A stretch of DNA of 64,000 bases from Halorhabdus sp. CBA1104. Lineage in GTDB: Archaea; Halobacteriota; Halobacteria; Halobacteriales; Haloarculaceae. Of the stretch, positions 10,352-18,399 are shown in pieces (within the stretch, counting starts at the first letter, position 1; every line of letters starts with the position of its first letter). Position numbers and translations under genes: made by a program. The DNA is taken from contig NZ_CP033878.1 of the NCBI RefSeq assembly GCF_009690625.1, positions 310,001 to 374,000 of the forward strand. Reading direction: 5' to 3'. The notes under the pieces are model-generated. The model was not told the DNA's origin. It was given only the letters and a program-made list of their open reading frames with translations, and searched no databases.

Positions 10352-11146
10352 ATGCGCCGGTTCGACGCCGAGTATCTCGAACACACGCGTCGCGGGATGT
10401 GGGCGGAGTCCCGCGAAGCACTCTCCGCGCTTGACCTTCCGGCCCGCGATCGCGTCCTCGACGTCGGCTGTGGGACCGGCGAACTGACGCGTGTGCTGCG
10501 AGAGGAAACCGATGGCGACGTCATCGGCTGTGACGCTGACCCCGAATTGTTGGCTCACCTCGTGTCGCCGGTCGTTGCTGGTGATGCGTATCGCCTTCCA
10601 TTCCCGGACGATGCGTTCGACCTCGTGGTCTGTCAGGCACTCTTGATCAATCTTGCCGAACCCAAGCGAGCCCTCGCGGAGTTCGTCCGCGTTTCGCGGG
10701 ATGGCGTCGCGGTAATCGAGCCGGACAACGGTGCCGTTACCGTCGAGTCGACCGTCTCGACCGAGCCGCCGCTCGCACGAACCGCACGGCGTCACTATCT
10801 ATCGGGCGTCGGGACGAACGTCGCGCTGGGGGCGGAATTGCGGCCACTGCTGGAGAATGAGGGGCTTTCGTCGATCGACGTCGCTCGCTACGATCACGAA
10901 CGGACTATCGAGCCACCCTATTCACAGCAGAACCTCGAAGCTGCAAAGCGCAAGGTCAGCGGCCAGGGACTCGACGACGACCGGGCGACGATGCTCTCGG
11001 GCGACCTTTCCGTTTCGGAGTACGACGCGCTCCGTGAACGTTGGCGCGAGATGGGGCGGACTGTCGTCGAGCAGATGCGCGATCGTAGCTACGAGCGCAC
11101 AGAAACGGTCCCGTTCTACGTCGCAACCGGCCAGGTCCCGGAGTGA
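10352..11146 (+). CDS. Class I SAM-dependent methyltransferase
   Basis: A 264-aa protein with the SAM-binding motif I RVLDVGCGTGELTRVL (about residues 32-47), an acidic residue after strand 2 (VIGCDADPELL), and motif II/III regions in FPDDAFDLVVCQALLINL and FVRVSRDGVAVIEPDNG. It resembles UbiE/Methyltransf_11 proteins, whose substrates range from lipids to small molecules and cannot be inferred here. It follows nfo by 60 nt on the same strand and may be co-transcribed. Confidence 0.85.
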   Translation: MRRFDAEYLEHTRRGMWAESREALSALDLPARDRVLDVGCGTGELTRVLREETDGDVIGCDADPELLAHLVSPVVAGDAYRLPFPDDAFDLVVCQALLINLAEPKRALAEFVRVSRDGVAVIEPDNGAVTVESTVSTEPPLARTARRHYLSGVGTNVALGAELRPLLENEGLSSIDVARYDHERTIEPPYSQQNLEAAKRKVSGQGLDDDRATMLSGDLSVSEYDALRERWREMGRTVVEQMRDRSYERTETVPFYVATGQVPE

Positions 11147-11167
11147 TTTGCTCGCTGGCGCCTCCCG

Positions 11168-11821
11168 TCAGTGTACGTCTCCGCGAACAGTGACGCCACG
11201 CTCGCGTTCGCGTTGCTCGCCCAGCGTCTGTGCGGCCGTCGCGGCCTGTTGCTCGTCGGCCCCCAGCTGCTTGAGGGCCTCGGCGAGGGTGGGAAAGACG
11301 TACTCCCCTGTCCGGAGTTTTTCGAGTGCCTCTGACGATCGCGTCCCTTCGTGCCAGAGACAGACGCCGCGTGGATCGAGGATCTCCTCGTAGCTCCCGC
11401 GGGCGAGTGCGCCTTCGAGTCGTCGAGTGACGTTATCCTCGAAGGAAGCGTTGCAGACTTCCAGATGGACCGGCTCGCCTGCTTCAGTCAGGTGGGCGGC
11501 GAGACATTGCTCGGGTGCGACGTGGCCGCTGGCGGCGGCTGCAATTTCGTCCGGGTGGTCACGAGCCCACTCCGTCCGGACGGTTTCGCCGATGCCCTCG
11601 ACGCCCAACTTCTCGTTCAACGCCGTCGCTTCCGCGTTGGCCTGCCCGAACAGCAGGTCCTTCGTGAGGTAGACGTCGAGTCGCTCGACGGGATCGAGGC
11701 CCAGCGCCAGATCGCCGTAGACCCAGACTTCACGAACGGGAACCGGCATCGTCTCCTGTTCGACTGCCTCGAGGATGCCTTCGAGGCGGTCGACAGCTAC
11801 GTCGCGATCGAAATCGCTCAT
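11168..11821 (-). CDS. Conserved haloarchaeal protein of unknown function
   Basis: A 217-aa acidic cytoplasmic protein with start MSDFDRDVAVDRLEGILEAV. No catalytic motif is recognised. The segment VWVYGDLALGLDPVERLDVYLTK slightly recalls a minimal nucleotidyltransferase-like strand-loop (GDLALG...D.Y), but the family's GS motif is absent. The C-terminal third is helical and Ala/Gln-rich. It converges with the methyltransferase gene and diverges from the hydrolase gene (85-nt gap). Confidence 0.75.
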   Translation of the reverse strand: MSDFDRDVAVDRLEGILEAVEQETMPVPVREVWVYGDLALGLDPVERLDVYLTKDLLFGQANAEATALNEKLGVEGIGETVRTEWARDHPDEIAAAASGHVAPEQCLAAHLTEAGEPVHLEVCNASFEDNVTRRLEGALARGSYEEILDPRGVCLWHEGTRSSEALEKLRTGEYVFPTLAEALKQLGADEQQAATAAQTLGEQRERERGVTVRGDVH

Positions 11822-11906
11822 CGACCACCTTCGGGCCGGGATGGACAAAACGGTTTCCGGTCGTTGCGGGGGTTTGATTTTTCCGCCGCGGGTGACAACG
11901 CCCGCC

Positions 11907-12608
11907 ATGGAGTTCGACCGCTTTGGCGACGAACGCCACCCGGATCTGTTGTTCGTCCTGGGCTGGGGGAACCGGCCGACCCACGAGCCCGTGCGCTGGT
12001 TGCTCGACCGACTCGCCGAGGACTGGCGAGTCCACACAGCGACGCTGCCGGTCCACGCCACCGACGTCCAACGTGAGTGGGTCGATCCCGTCTCGGCGTA
12101 TGCCGCCGCCCTCACGAACCCCGCCGTGCTGGCTCACAGCGCCGGTGGGCTTACCGTCGCCCACGCGGACATCGAGTCTTCGACGACGACGTATCTCAGT
12201 CCGTGGTGGGGGTTCTCCTCGGCGAATGGGGGACGCCTGGTGGACTTATTTGCTCGGTTCCCACTCGACGTGAAGTTGCTGCCCAGCGGGATCGACGATC
12301 CGTCGTTGCTCGGTGCTCACGCTACCGCGCGACAGGTTACCGAGGGGGCCGATCGCGTCTCGCCAGCTTTTCTCCGGACAGTCCAACAGGCTCACCGGAC
12401 CCTTCCGCCCGCCAAAGACGAGGCCGTCGTCTTCTGCTCGCTGACCGATCAGGTCGTCTCGACGCGAGCGATCGGCGAGCGCGTCCCGGCCGAGCGGATC
12501 CGCCTCTACGACGGCGGCCACGAACTGTTCTCCTCACGATCGCGTGAGCGACAGCTCGCCACACTGCGTGCAGTGCTGTCCGAGGGGCCGGCCGGGCTGG
12601 AAGCGTAA
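11907..12608 (+). CDS. Alpha/beta hydrolase
   Basis: A 233-aa alpha/beta-hydrolase fold protein. The nucleophile elbow is AVLAHSAGGLTVAH (Ser near residue 75), the acid is likely Asp in VFCSLTDQVVST, and the catalytic His is in LYDGGHELFSS. The oxyanion region LLFVLGWGNRPTHE is at the N-terminus. Substrate unknown. The start at 11907 was chosen because the family-like core begins immediately after it; the longer in-frame reading overlaps the divergent gene. Confidence 0.82.
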   Translation: MEFDRFGDERHPDLLFVLGWGNRPTHEPVRWLLDRLAEDWRVHTATLPVHATDVQREWVDPVSAYAAALTNPAVLAHSAGGLTVAHADIESSTTTYLSPWWGFSSANGGRLVDLFARFPLDVKLLPSGIDDPSLLGAHATARQVTEGADRVSPAFLRTVQQAHRTLPPAKDEAVVFCSLTDQVVSTRAIGERVPAERIRLYDGGHELFSSRSRERQLATLRAVLSEGPAGLEA

Positions 12609-12641
12609 TCCTCTCGGGTGCGTATCTCCGAGAGCCAGTGA

Positions 12642-13598
12642 ATGGACTGTGATCGGTGTGGCGAGGCGGCGGTCATGCATGCGGCCTACTCCGGGGCCCA
12701 TCTCTGTGAGGACCACTTCCGGCGCTCCGTCGAGAAGCGTGTTCGCCGTCGGATTCGTGAGGACGGCATCGTTCCCGAACGGGCCACGCCGGAGGAACCC
12801 GTCACCTGGCTGATCGGCCTCTCGGGTGGGAAAGATAGCGTCGTCCTCACGCAGATCCTCGCCGAGACTTTCGCCGAGGATCCCCGGATCGAACTCGTCG
12901 CGCTGTCGATCCACGAGGGGATCGAGGGCTACCGCGACGAGAGTCTCGACGCCGCTGAGTCACTCACTGCTGATCTTGGGCTCCGTCACGAGACGATATC
13001 CTACGCCGATGAGTTCGGCGTTCGTATGGACGAGGTCGTCGAAGACGATCCCGAAGACATGGCTGCTTGTGCGTACTGTGGCGTCTTCCGACGCGATCTG
13101 CTCTCGACGTACGCCGAGGAGTACAACGCCGATCTCCTGTTGACCGGCCACAACCTCGACGACGAAGCCGAGACAGCGCTGATGAACTTCCTCGAAGGCG
13201 ACATCGCCCAGATGGCAAAACACTTCGACGCAAGCCTCGGCCCGCTCGACGAGCGAACGTTGACCGATCGGCACGTCCCACGGGCGAAACCACTCCGAGA
13301 TGTCCCCGAAAAGGAGGTCGCGCTGTATGCCCGCCTCCGGGATCTCCCGGCACACATCACCGAGTGTCCACACGCCTCAGAGTCGTTTCGCGGTGAGATA
13401 CAGTCACTGTTGTACGAACTCGAAGACGCCCATCCGGGGACGCGCCACTCGATCATGGCCGGATACGAACAGCTGGCCAGGCAGGCGGCCCGGACTGTCG
13501 ACGAAGACCGAGACTACGCGTCGTGTGACACGTGCGGACGACCGACGACCGGAGAGCGGTGCCGACGCTGCCAGCTGCTGGATGCGTTGGGTGCCTGA
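12642..13598 (+). CDS. ncsA: tRNA 2-thiolation enzyme NcsA (Ctu1-type)
   Basis: A 318-aa TtuA/Ncs6-family protein that adenylates tRNA U34 for 2-thiolation, using a ubiquitin-like SAMP sulphur carrier in haloarchaea. It has an N-terminal zinc finger (CDRCGEAAVMHAAYSGAHLC), the PP-loop LIGLSGGKDSVVL, the catalytic-Cys region CAYCGVFRRDLL, and GHNLDDEAETALMNFLEGD. The C-terminal zinc ribbon is CDTCGRPTTGERCRRCQ. Length is typical. It converges with ftsZ. Confidence 0.93.
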   Translation: MDCDRCGEAAVMHAAYSGAHLCEDHFRRSVEKRVRRRIREDGIVPERATPEEPVTWLIGLSGGKDSVVLTQILAETFAEDPRIELVALSIHEGIEGYRDESLDAAESLTADLGLRHETISYADEFGVRMDEVVEDDPEDMAACAYCGVFRRDLLSTYAEEYNADLLLTGHNLDDEAETALMNFLEGDIAQMAKHFDASLGPLDERTLTDRHVPRAKPLRDVPEKEVALYARLRDLPAHITECPHASESFRGEIQSLLYELEDAHPGTRHSIMAGYEQLARQAARTVDEDRDYASCDTCGRPTTGERCRRCQLLDALGA

Positions 13599-13643
13599 AA
13601 ACGGCGCTTTTTCGAACAGTGATGCGTCCGATCGAGGGGTCGG

Positions 13644-14849
13644 TCAGTCTGTCCGGATGACGTCTAGGCCGTGGTTCTGCTCGACGGCATCTCGGCCGCC
13701 GTCAGTTTCCCCGAAGCTTCGGTCGGTCTGACTGCTGGCGTCGGTGCCGACGTTGCTACTGGCATCGAAAGACGTGTCCTCGACGTCGACGTCCTCGATT
13801 GCTTGCCGGGACTTGTTGGCCTGCTTTTGGGTCGTCGGACCCAAGACCTGGGCCGACTGGACACCGGTCATGATCGCCATGACGCGGACTTTGCCCTTGT
13901 ACTCTTCTTCGATCCGGGCTCCCCAGATGACGTTAGCGTTGGCCTCCAGACGATCGGTGATGTTGCTTGCGATGCCTTCGGCCTCGTCGAGCGTCAGGTC
14001 GGGTCCACCCGTGATGTGGACCAGGCCGCCGCTGGCCCCACGGTAGTCGACATCGAGCAGTGGGTGGTTCATGGCGTCGCTGACCACTTCCTGGGTCTTG
14101 TTCTTGTCCTGGGTCTCGCCGACGAGCATCACCGCGACGCCGCCCTGGTTCATGATCGCGGACATGTCCGCGTAGTCCAGGTTGATCAGCGACGGTTGGG
14201 TGATCGTCTCGGAGATCCCCTTGACCGTCTCGGCGATGATCTGATCCATCACCGAGAAGGCCTTGCCGATCGGGAGGTTCGGGACGTAATCCAGCAGTCG
14301 ATTGTTGTCGAGGACGATGATCGAGTCGGCCTCATTGCGGAGGTTCTCCAGACCCTCCTCGGCTTTGACCGTCCGCGCACGCTCGACGTTGAACGGCGTC
14401 GAGACCATGCCGACGACGATCGCACCCTGCTCCTTGGCGATCTTCGAGACGACGGGCGCGGCGCCCGTGCCGGTCCCGCCGCCCATGCCGGCCGTGACGA
14501 ACACGAGGTCGGCGTCGCCCAGCACTTCCTTGATCGTGCCCTGGGCCATCTCGGTGGCGCGTTCGCCCATCGAGGGGTCGCCGCCCGCCCCGAGCCCGTT
14601 GGTCAGGGACTTGCCGACGAGGATCTTCGTGTCGGCTTCGATCATCTTGAGGTGCTGTTTGTCGGTGTTCAGCGCGATCGTATCGGCGCCCTCGACGCCG
14701 ATGTTGTACAGCCGGTTGACGGTGTTGTTACCGGCACCGCCACAGCCGATGATCACGATGCGCGGGTCGCCGAACTCGTCACCGTCGGCATCGACGTCCC
14801 GGCTCTCCTGTTCTTCGTGTTCGAGGGCCGAGTTGACAATATCCTGCAT
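13644..14849 (-). CDS. ftsZ2: Cell division protein FtsZ (CdrS-linked FtsZ2 type)
   Basis: A 401-aa tubulin-superfamily GTPase. The nucleotide-binding N-terminal domain carries [17 protein letters not shown] and the tubulin signature [14 protein letters not shown] (about residues 121-134). The T7 catalytic loop is [18 protein letters not shown]. The C-terminal domain ends near residue 345 with [11 protein letters not shown], followed by a disordered Asp/Ser/Gln tail. The N-terminus [14 protein letters not shown] and immediate linkage to a cdrS gene (3-nt gap) match the archaeal FtsZ2 locus, where the protein drives constriction. The paralogue call rests on context. Confidence 0.93.
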   Translation of the reverse strand: MQDIVNSALEHEEQESRDVDADGDEFGDPRIVIIGCGGAGNNTVNRLYNIGVEGADTIALNTDKQHLKMIEADTKILVGKSLTNGLGAGGDPSMGERATEMAQGTIKEVLGDADLVFVTAGMGGGTGTGAAPVVSKIAKEQGAIVVGMVSTPFNVERARTVKAEEGLENLRNEADSIIVLDNNRLLDYVPNLPIGKAFSVMDQIIAETVKGISETITQPSLINLDYADMSAIMNQGGVAVMLVGETQDKNKTQEVVSDAMNHPLLDVDYRGASGGLVHITGGPDLTLDEAEGIASNITDRLEANANVIWGARIEEEYKGKVRVMAIMTGVQSAQVLGPTTQKQANKSRQAIEDVDVEDTSFDASSNVGTDASSQTDRSFGETDGGRDAVEQNHGLDVIRTD

Positions 14850-14852
14850 CGT

Positions 14853-15041
14853 CTACACCTTCGCCCATGTGCGCCGCTTGCGTTTTTCGGATGGGCGCTC
14901 TTTGCCAGTCTCTTGCTCGGCCAGCATATCTCGAACGGCCGCCCGGATCGCCTCGCTCCGGTTCGGGTATTCCCCCGTTTCGACCATTCGTTCGACCTCC
15001 TCGATCTGCTGTTTCGGAATCCGTAGTGTCACACGCTCCAT
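14853..15041 (-). CDS. cdrS: Ribbon-helix-helix regulator CdrS
   Basis: A 62-aa RHH protein. The antiparallel strand is [12 protein letters not shown], and the helices lie in [28 protein letters not shown], with a basic tail [10 protein letters not shown]. In Halobacterium and Haloferax the short RHH protein CdrS is co-transcribed with ftsZ2 and controls cell division genes. The same order with a 3-nt gap is seen here. Upstream lies the GTAAGAC repeat cluster, its likely target or that of CdrL. Confidence 0.92.
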   Translation of the reverse strand: MERVTLRIPKQQIEEVERMVETGEYPNRSEAIRAAVRDMLAEQETGKERPSEKRKRRTWAKV

Positions 15042-15060
15042 ATTTATTGTTCCCCTTTGG

Positions 15061-15217
15061 GTAAGACGGACGCAGCGGGCCGCCCGCTCGTCTTACACAC
15101 GATAACCGCCAGACAGCGGTCGGTGGCATCCGGTACGCCACTGTGTAAGACAAGTCCGTCTTACGCATTACCGTACCACAGAGTGGGGGAACATAAAGGT
15201 TTTGGCGGATGTAAGAC
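15061..15217. promoter_or_regulatory. GTAAGAC/GTCTTAC operator cluster upstream of cdrS-ftsZ
   Basis: Five copies of one heptamer occur in 157 bp: GTAAGAC at 15061, 15145 and 15211, GTCTTAC at 15090 and 15158. Copies 15145/15158 form a 20-bp palindrome GTAAGACaagtccGTCTTAC. Copies 15061/15090 enclose a second GC-rich palindrome (AGCGGGC-c-GCCCGCT, 15074-15088). A minus-strand TATA candidate (CTTTATGTT, 15191-15199) would place the transcription start near the 20-bp palindrome. A sixth copy (15817-15823) sits just before cdrL. The probable ligands are the RHH proteins CdrL and/or CdrS. Confidence 0.7.
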
Positions 15218-15224
15218 GCCAAGG

Positions 15225-15263
15225 CGTAAACACCTAAAAAAGCGGCCCAGAGGTGTGTTTACG
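15225..15263 (-). terminator. Inverted repeat with T-run after cdrL
   Basis: CGTAAACACCT (15225-15235) pairs with AGGTGTGTTTACG (15251-15263) with a 2-nt bulge. On the minus strand the loop contains TTTTTT (15241-15236). It lies directly downstream of the cdrL stop and could end a monocistronic cdrL transcript before the cdrS promoter. Confidence 0.45.
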
Positions 15264-15269
15264 TGGCGT

Positions 15270-15809
15270 TTATTGGTCTAGTACGTCAGCAGCTGGCGTT
15301 CGCCGCCCACAGCTCGGACAGAATGCCCAGTCAGAGCGGAGCTCGTCGCCACAGTCACAGAAGATGCGACGTGAAGCCTTCTCCCCGCAGTTCGGGCAGT
15401 AGACGTGATCGCCCGAGACTGTCTCGCCACATTGGGAACAGGTCCGATTACCGGGCTGCTCGTCCGGCTCGACTACGGACGGTTCCTCGGTTGCGCGTTC
15501 GGGGGCCGTACTTGGAGATGGCGAGGACGCGACGGCCTCCTCCAGTGAGATGTTCACGTTGACGTCTTGTGGCTCGGGCTGTGGCCGCAACCGGCGGTCA
15601 CGCCGCTCTTCGAGGACGGCATCGACGCGTTCCGCGATGAGTTCGTCGAGACTCTCCTCGGCGGTGGCCGAATCCGTCTGCGTAGGCTCGGTCGTCTCGC
15701 CGTCGAGGTAGGCTCGCAACGCCTCGCGCATGACCTCGCTCTTGGAGGCGTCGAACTCCTCCAGTCGGTCGACGAGGTCGTCGTCGGCGCGGAACGTGAT
15801 TTTACTCAT
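15270..15809 (-). CDS. cdrL: Ribbon-helix-helix/zinc-ribbon regulator CdrL
   Basis: A 179-aa protein. The N-terminal RHH domain (MSKITFRADDDLVDRLEEFD...SEVMREALRAYL, residues 1-40) is followed by a Glu/Pro-rich linker. A C-terminal double zinc ribbon follows, with CSQCGETVSGDHVYCPNCGE and CDCGDELRSDWAFCPSCG. This architecture and its position upstream of cdrS-ftsZ2 match the long partner CdrL described beside CdrS in Halobacterium. The ATG at 15809 is preferred over an upstream ATG. A GTCTTAC half-site at 15817-15823, 8 nt from the start, and a 14-bp palindrome CTGACGCACGTCAG (15861-15874) suggest autoregulation. Confidence 0.88.
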   Translation of the reverse strand: MSKITFRADDDLVDRLEEFDASKSEVMREALRAYLDGETTEPTQTDSATAEESLDELIAERVDAVLEERRDRRLRPQPEPQDVNVNISLEEAVASSPSPSTAPERATEEPSVVEPDEQPGNRTCSQCGETVSGDHVYCPNCGEKASRRIFCDCGDELRSDWAFCPSCGRRTPAADVLDQ

Positions 15810-15927
15810 ACAGCCTGTCTTACGGCTTGACAGCCAGCCTACTTCAATCTTCGTGACTGTCTGACGCACGTCAGCGGTTGTGTTGAGGACCGGCCGACGC
15901 CGGTCGGTTTTTCGCTCCGAATGATAA

Positions 15928-15937
15928 CCGTTAAGTC
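15928..15937 (+). promoter_or_regulatory. TATA-like box of tRNA-Tyr
   Basis: CCGTTAAGTC at 15928-15937 lies about 30 nt before the tRNA 5' end, a standard archaeal TATA spacing. Confidence 0.45.
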
Positions 15938-15964
15938 TCCCACCGGGCCTACGTGTGAGTGTAA

Positions 15965-16038
15965 CCGCCCTTAGCTCAGACTGGTAGAGCAGTCGACTGT
16001 AGATCGACTTGCCCCCCGTTCAAATCGGGGAGGGCGGA
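15965..16038 (+). tRNA. tRNA-Tyr (GUA)
   Basis: A 74-nt tRNA without intron. The acceptor CCGCCCT (15965-15971) pairs with AGGGCGG (16031-16037), with discriminator A at 16038. The anticodon arm is GTCGA-CTGTAGA-TCGAC, giving anticodon GTA. The T arm is CCCCG-TTCAAAT-CGGGG. CCA is not encoded. Its 3' end is the left attachment site of the integrated element, which keeps the tRNA intact. Confidence 0.97.
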
Positions 16039-16041
16039 CTT
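16026..16041 (+). repeat. Left attachment repeat (attL) in the tRNA-Tyr 3' end
   Basis: CGGGGAGGGCGGACTT covers the 3' half of the T stem, the acceptor strand and three bases beyond the tRNA. An identical copy is at 22762-22777. Confidence 0.9.
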
Positions 16042-16100
16042 GGTTTCCTGCCGAAGTACGACAGACAGCTAATCGGCTGTTTGTTCGGGTTTCAGGCGCT

Positions 16101-16119
16101 AACTCGGCACTTCCGAGTT
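16101..16119. repeat. Inverted repeat beside attL
   Basis: AACTCGG-cactt-CCGAGTT, perfect 7-bp arms, 60 bp inside the element from attL. Its place between attL and the first gene would suit a recombinase or excisionase arm site, or a terminator. No direct evidence for either. Confidence 0.4.
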
Positions 16120-16215
16120 TGGCGAAATCGGCCCGATTTGGTGAGTTGAACGGGTCTCAAGTTGGGGGTCCGTGCCGTCTCCCGGATTTCGTAGCTGAAA
16201 CCGGGGGTGGTGGGC

Positions 16216-16449
16216 GTGAGTAAGTCCGATCCGGAGACGGCCGACGCGGACGCCGAGATGGCGGTGCGGAATCGGTCGCAGTACGCGGACACGCTCCACC
16301 GCCCGGACCCGGATTCCGACGAGCCAGAACCAGCGTGTCCGGTCTGCTACGACGACAGGGCCGACTATACGCTGGTTCCGGTCAATGCCTACCGCCCGCA
16401 CTACGACCTGTGCGGCTACCCGCAGTGCTTCGGGGGTGAGGACCGTTGA
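16216..16449 (+). CDS. Small acidic Cys-rich element protein
   Basis: A 77-aa protein of the element's first operon. The GTG at 16216 (MSKSDPETADAD) is chosen; GTGs at 16207 and 16210 are also in frame, after a G-rich stretch. The C-terminal part has CPVCYDDRADYTLVPV and YDLCGYPQCFGG, two Cys pairs that could bind one zinc. Not assignable to a named family. Its stop overlaps the next TTG start by 4 nt. Confidence 0.7.
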   Translation: MSKSDPETADADAEMAVRNRSQYADTLHRPDPDSDEPEPACPVCYDDRADYTLVPVNAYRPHYDLCGYPQCFGGEDR

Positions 16450-16655
16450 CGGGCGCACAGACGACGCTGTTCCACTATGAAGAGGACTTGTCGGCCCTCA
16501 CGCCGGCCGAGCGAGACGCCTACGAAGCCGTCGAGATCGAGGACTACGGCGTTCGTGAGTTCGCCCGCAAGACCGGGCGGAAACCCGGAACGGTCGGGAA
16601 CCTACTGAGTCGAGCGCGCCAGAAGGTCGGAGGTGAGGAACATGCAGGTTCCTGA
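16446..16655 (+). CDS. Small helix-turn-helix (sigma-70 region 4-like) protein
   Basis: A 69-aa protein starting at TTG 16446, overlapping the previous stop. Residues 18-58 (LTPAERDAYEAVEIEDYGVREFARKTG...GTVGNLLSRARQKVGG) form a region-4-like HTH of the kind common in haloviral and plasmid genes. It is probably a DNA-binding regulator of the element. The 3' end overlaps the next small gene by 14 nt. Confidence 0.75.
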   Translation: MTGAQTTLFHYEEDLSALTPAERDAYEAVEIEDYGVREFARKTGRKPGTVGNLLSRARQKVGGEEHAGS

Positions 16656-16746
16656 GTTCGTCCCCGCCTCGGACCTGTACGATGTTGAACGGGGCGAGCG
16701 AGTCCCTCACACCTGGCCTAAAGGCGAAGGGGGTGAGCCGTCGTGA
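16642..16746 (+). CDS. 34-aa element microprotein
   Basis: ATG 16642 to TGA 16744-16746, protein beginning MQVPEFVPASDLYDVERGER. It is preceded by GGAGGTGAGGAA, a good Shine-Dalgarno, and overlaps both neighbours (14 nt upstream, 4 nt GTGA downstream). That makes it a likely translated coupling cistron. No family recognised; the function may be only translational coupling or a small partner of the 538-aa protein. Confidence 0.55.
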   Translation: MQVPEFVPASDLYDVERGERVPHTWPKGEGGEPS

Positions 16747-18359
16747 AGACGGTCACGCTCGCGTATCACGAGTTTGACGCGAATCTTCTTTATTCTGACG
16801 ACGGACTCGCGGCGTTCTTCGCGGCGGATTCCGCGGTCAAAGAGGGTCAAGGGTCACAATCCGCGAAATTCAGCGCCGAAGGTGAACAGTGGCGCGCCCG
16901 CCTGTCCTACCAGGATAGTAACATCGTTCACCCCGGCGAGACGACGCCTCTCGGCACTGAGTGGCGACTTGAGACCATGCGGGAGTACCGGATCAAAGTG
17001 TACCGTGATCCGCAAGAGGACCCGATCGGGCAACAGGAGTTCGTCGGCCATATCGCACCTCGGTGGCCGGGGATGCAAGGCGAGAAGTCGGACGGGAGCC
17101 GCGTCGAGATCCCCGTTCCTGAGGGATTCGGCGAGGGCATCAACGTCCGGGTGCAGGGCTCGAATATCGCCTTCGATCGCTACCCCGATCTCCTCGCCCG
17201 TGCGGGAGCCGCGCTCGGCATCGCCGGGCGATACTTCCGCGAGCCACACCCGATGACGAACATTCAGGACGCCGAGCGGTACGCTCGAATCCATCGGGAC
17301 GCGAGCGGGCCCGTCCACGCGAGGGACGGCCCGATCGCCTCGATGGGCCACCTCCTCGAAGACGACCGGGCGGGCTACCGCAAAGTGGTACAGAACGATG
17401 ACGACGAACACGGGCGAAACCTACCAGGGTACTATCACACGGTGACGCTCGGCGAGCGCCGTGTCCGTGAAGCGTTCCCCGATCACCGACTGCCCAAAGA
17501 GGTGAAGCACTATTACGCCCGGGAAGCCGAAGCGCTCGACGAGGACAACCCACTCGCCCATCCGAAGGTGGGTGCATCGCTCCAGGTGTCGCGCCTGGAT
17601 GACGACGAGACGGTCCGCTGGCGTGACCTTGACCGCCTTGAGCGAGAGTTAGATCAAACTGTCCTGTCGGTGCTGGCAGATGCCGGGATCGACGTTGCGC
17701 CGAGCGGTGGCGGCCCGTTCTTCGAGGATGCGTATTTCACTCCGGAGGTAGACGAGAGCGGCCCGGACCCGGTGGGCCTGGATTTGACTCGCGTCCGACA
17801 GTCCCAGGAGAGTGTCGTTGTGCGACACCTCGCCGATGGACTCCGGCCGACACAGTGGGACGCCCTGGAGACGCTGGTAACAGACGGTGGCGAGGTCGCT
17901 CCGGCGGATATCGCCCATGACCATGACCGCCACGTTGAGAGCGTGCGCGCCGCTCTGCGGGACATGGAAGATTTGGTTCACAGGGAGTACGCGAATGTGT
18001 CCCTTCGGAGTGAGTACGTCGCCGAGCTTGTCCACGACGCGGTGGCCGAGGCACGCGAGTCGGTGAAGCGTGCGGCGGAGACGACGGCGAAGGCGATGGA
18101 AGCGGCGGAGCGGGGGATGGGCGAGACCATGAGCACGTTCATCGCCTGGGCCGCCCGGCACGGCGTCGACGTATCTGACGCCCGTGACGCCCGCCTGACG
18201 CTCCGTTTTGACGATCACACCGATGCGGGGCAGGCGATCCGTGAGGGGTTCCGCGTGTGGAAAGACGCCGGACTCCCCGAAGAGCGCTACCGCCAGGCGA
18301 AAGTACGCTTCGCCGACGGAAGCCGCGGTGACGCCTGGCGTTGGCTCACGCCTGGGTAG
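16743..18359 (+). CDS. Large winged-helix element protein (candidate replication/regulatory hub)
   Basis: A 538-aa protein starting GTG 16743, overlapping the preceding stop. Residues 1-330 hold no motif I recognise. Residues about 363-430 (RPTQWDALETLVTDGG...ESVRAALRDMEDLVHREYANV) form a MarR-like winged helix. Residues 430-465 are a long Ala/Glu helix. Proteins of this size and layout are found in haloarchaeal plasmids and proviruses, often annotated as MarR-like or of unknown function. A replication-initiation role is an inference from its being the only large core gene besides the integrase. A strong hairpin follows the stop. Confidence 0.75.
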   Translation: MKTVTLAYHEFDANLLYSDDGLAAFFAADSAVKEGQGSQSAKFSAEGEQWRARLSYQDSNIVHPGETTPLGTEWRLETMREYRIKVYRDPQEDPIGQQEFVGHIAPRWPGMQGEKSDGSRVEIPVPEGFGEGINVRVQGSNIAFDRYPDLLARAGAALGIAGRYFREPHPMTNIQDAERYARIHRDASGPVHARDGPIASMGHLLEDDRAGYRKVVQNDDDEHGRNLPGYYHTVTLGERRVREAFPDHRLPKEVKHYYAREAEALDEDNPLAHPKVGASLQVSRLDDDETVRWRDLDRLERELDQTVLSVLADAGIDVAPSGGGPFFEDAYFTPEVDESGPDPVGLDLTRVRQSQESVVVRHLADGLRPTQWDALETLVTDGGEVAPADIAHDHDRHVESVRAALRDMEDLVHREYANVSLRSEYVAELVHDAVAEARESVKRAAETTAKAMEAAERGMGETMSTFIAWAARHGVDVSDARDARLTLRFDDHTDAGQAIREGFRVWKDAGLPEERYRQAKVRFADGSRGDAWRWLTPG

Positions 18360-18370
18360 TAGGTAGCCGT

Positions 18371-18399
18371 CCGCGGGCCGGGAACGTCCCGGTTCGCGG
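18371..18399 (+). terminator. GC-rich hairpin after the 538-aa gene
   Basis: CCGCG-gg-CCGGGA-acg-TCCCGG-tt-CGCGG: 5+6 bp stem with a symmetrical 2x2 internal loop, 12 nt after the stop codon. No T-run follows, so it could equally be a stabilising 3' structure or a protein-binding palindrome. Confidence 0.4.

Noticed and set aside
13671-15026. 451-codon open frame antisense to ftsZ and cdrS
   Set aside because: Mirror frame of GC-rich coding sequence; ftsZ on the other strand has all family motifs, and the antisense product is Asp/Arg-rich without domain character.
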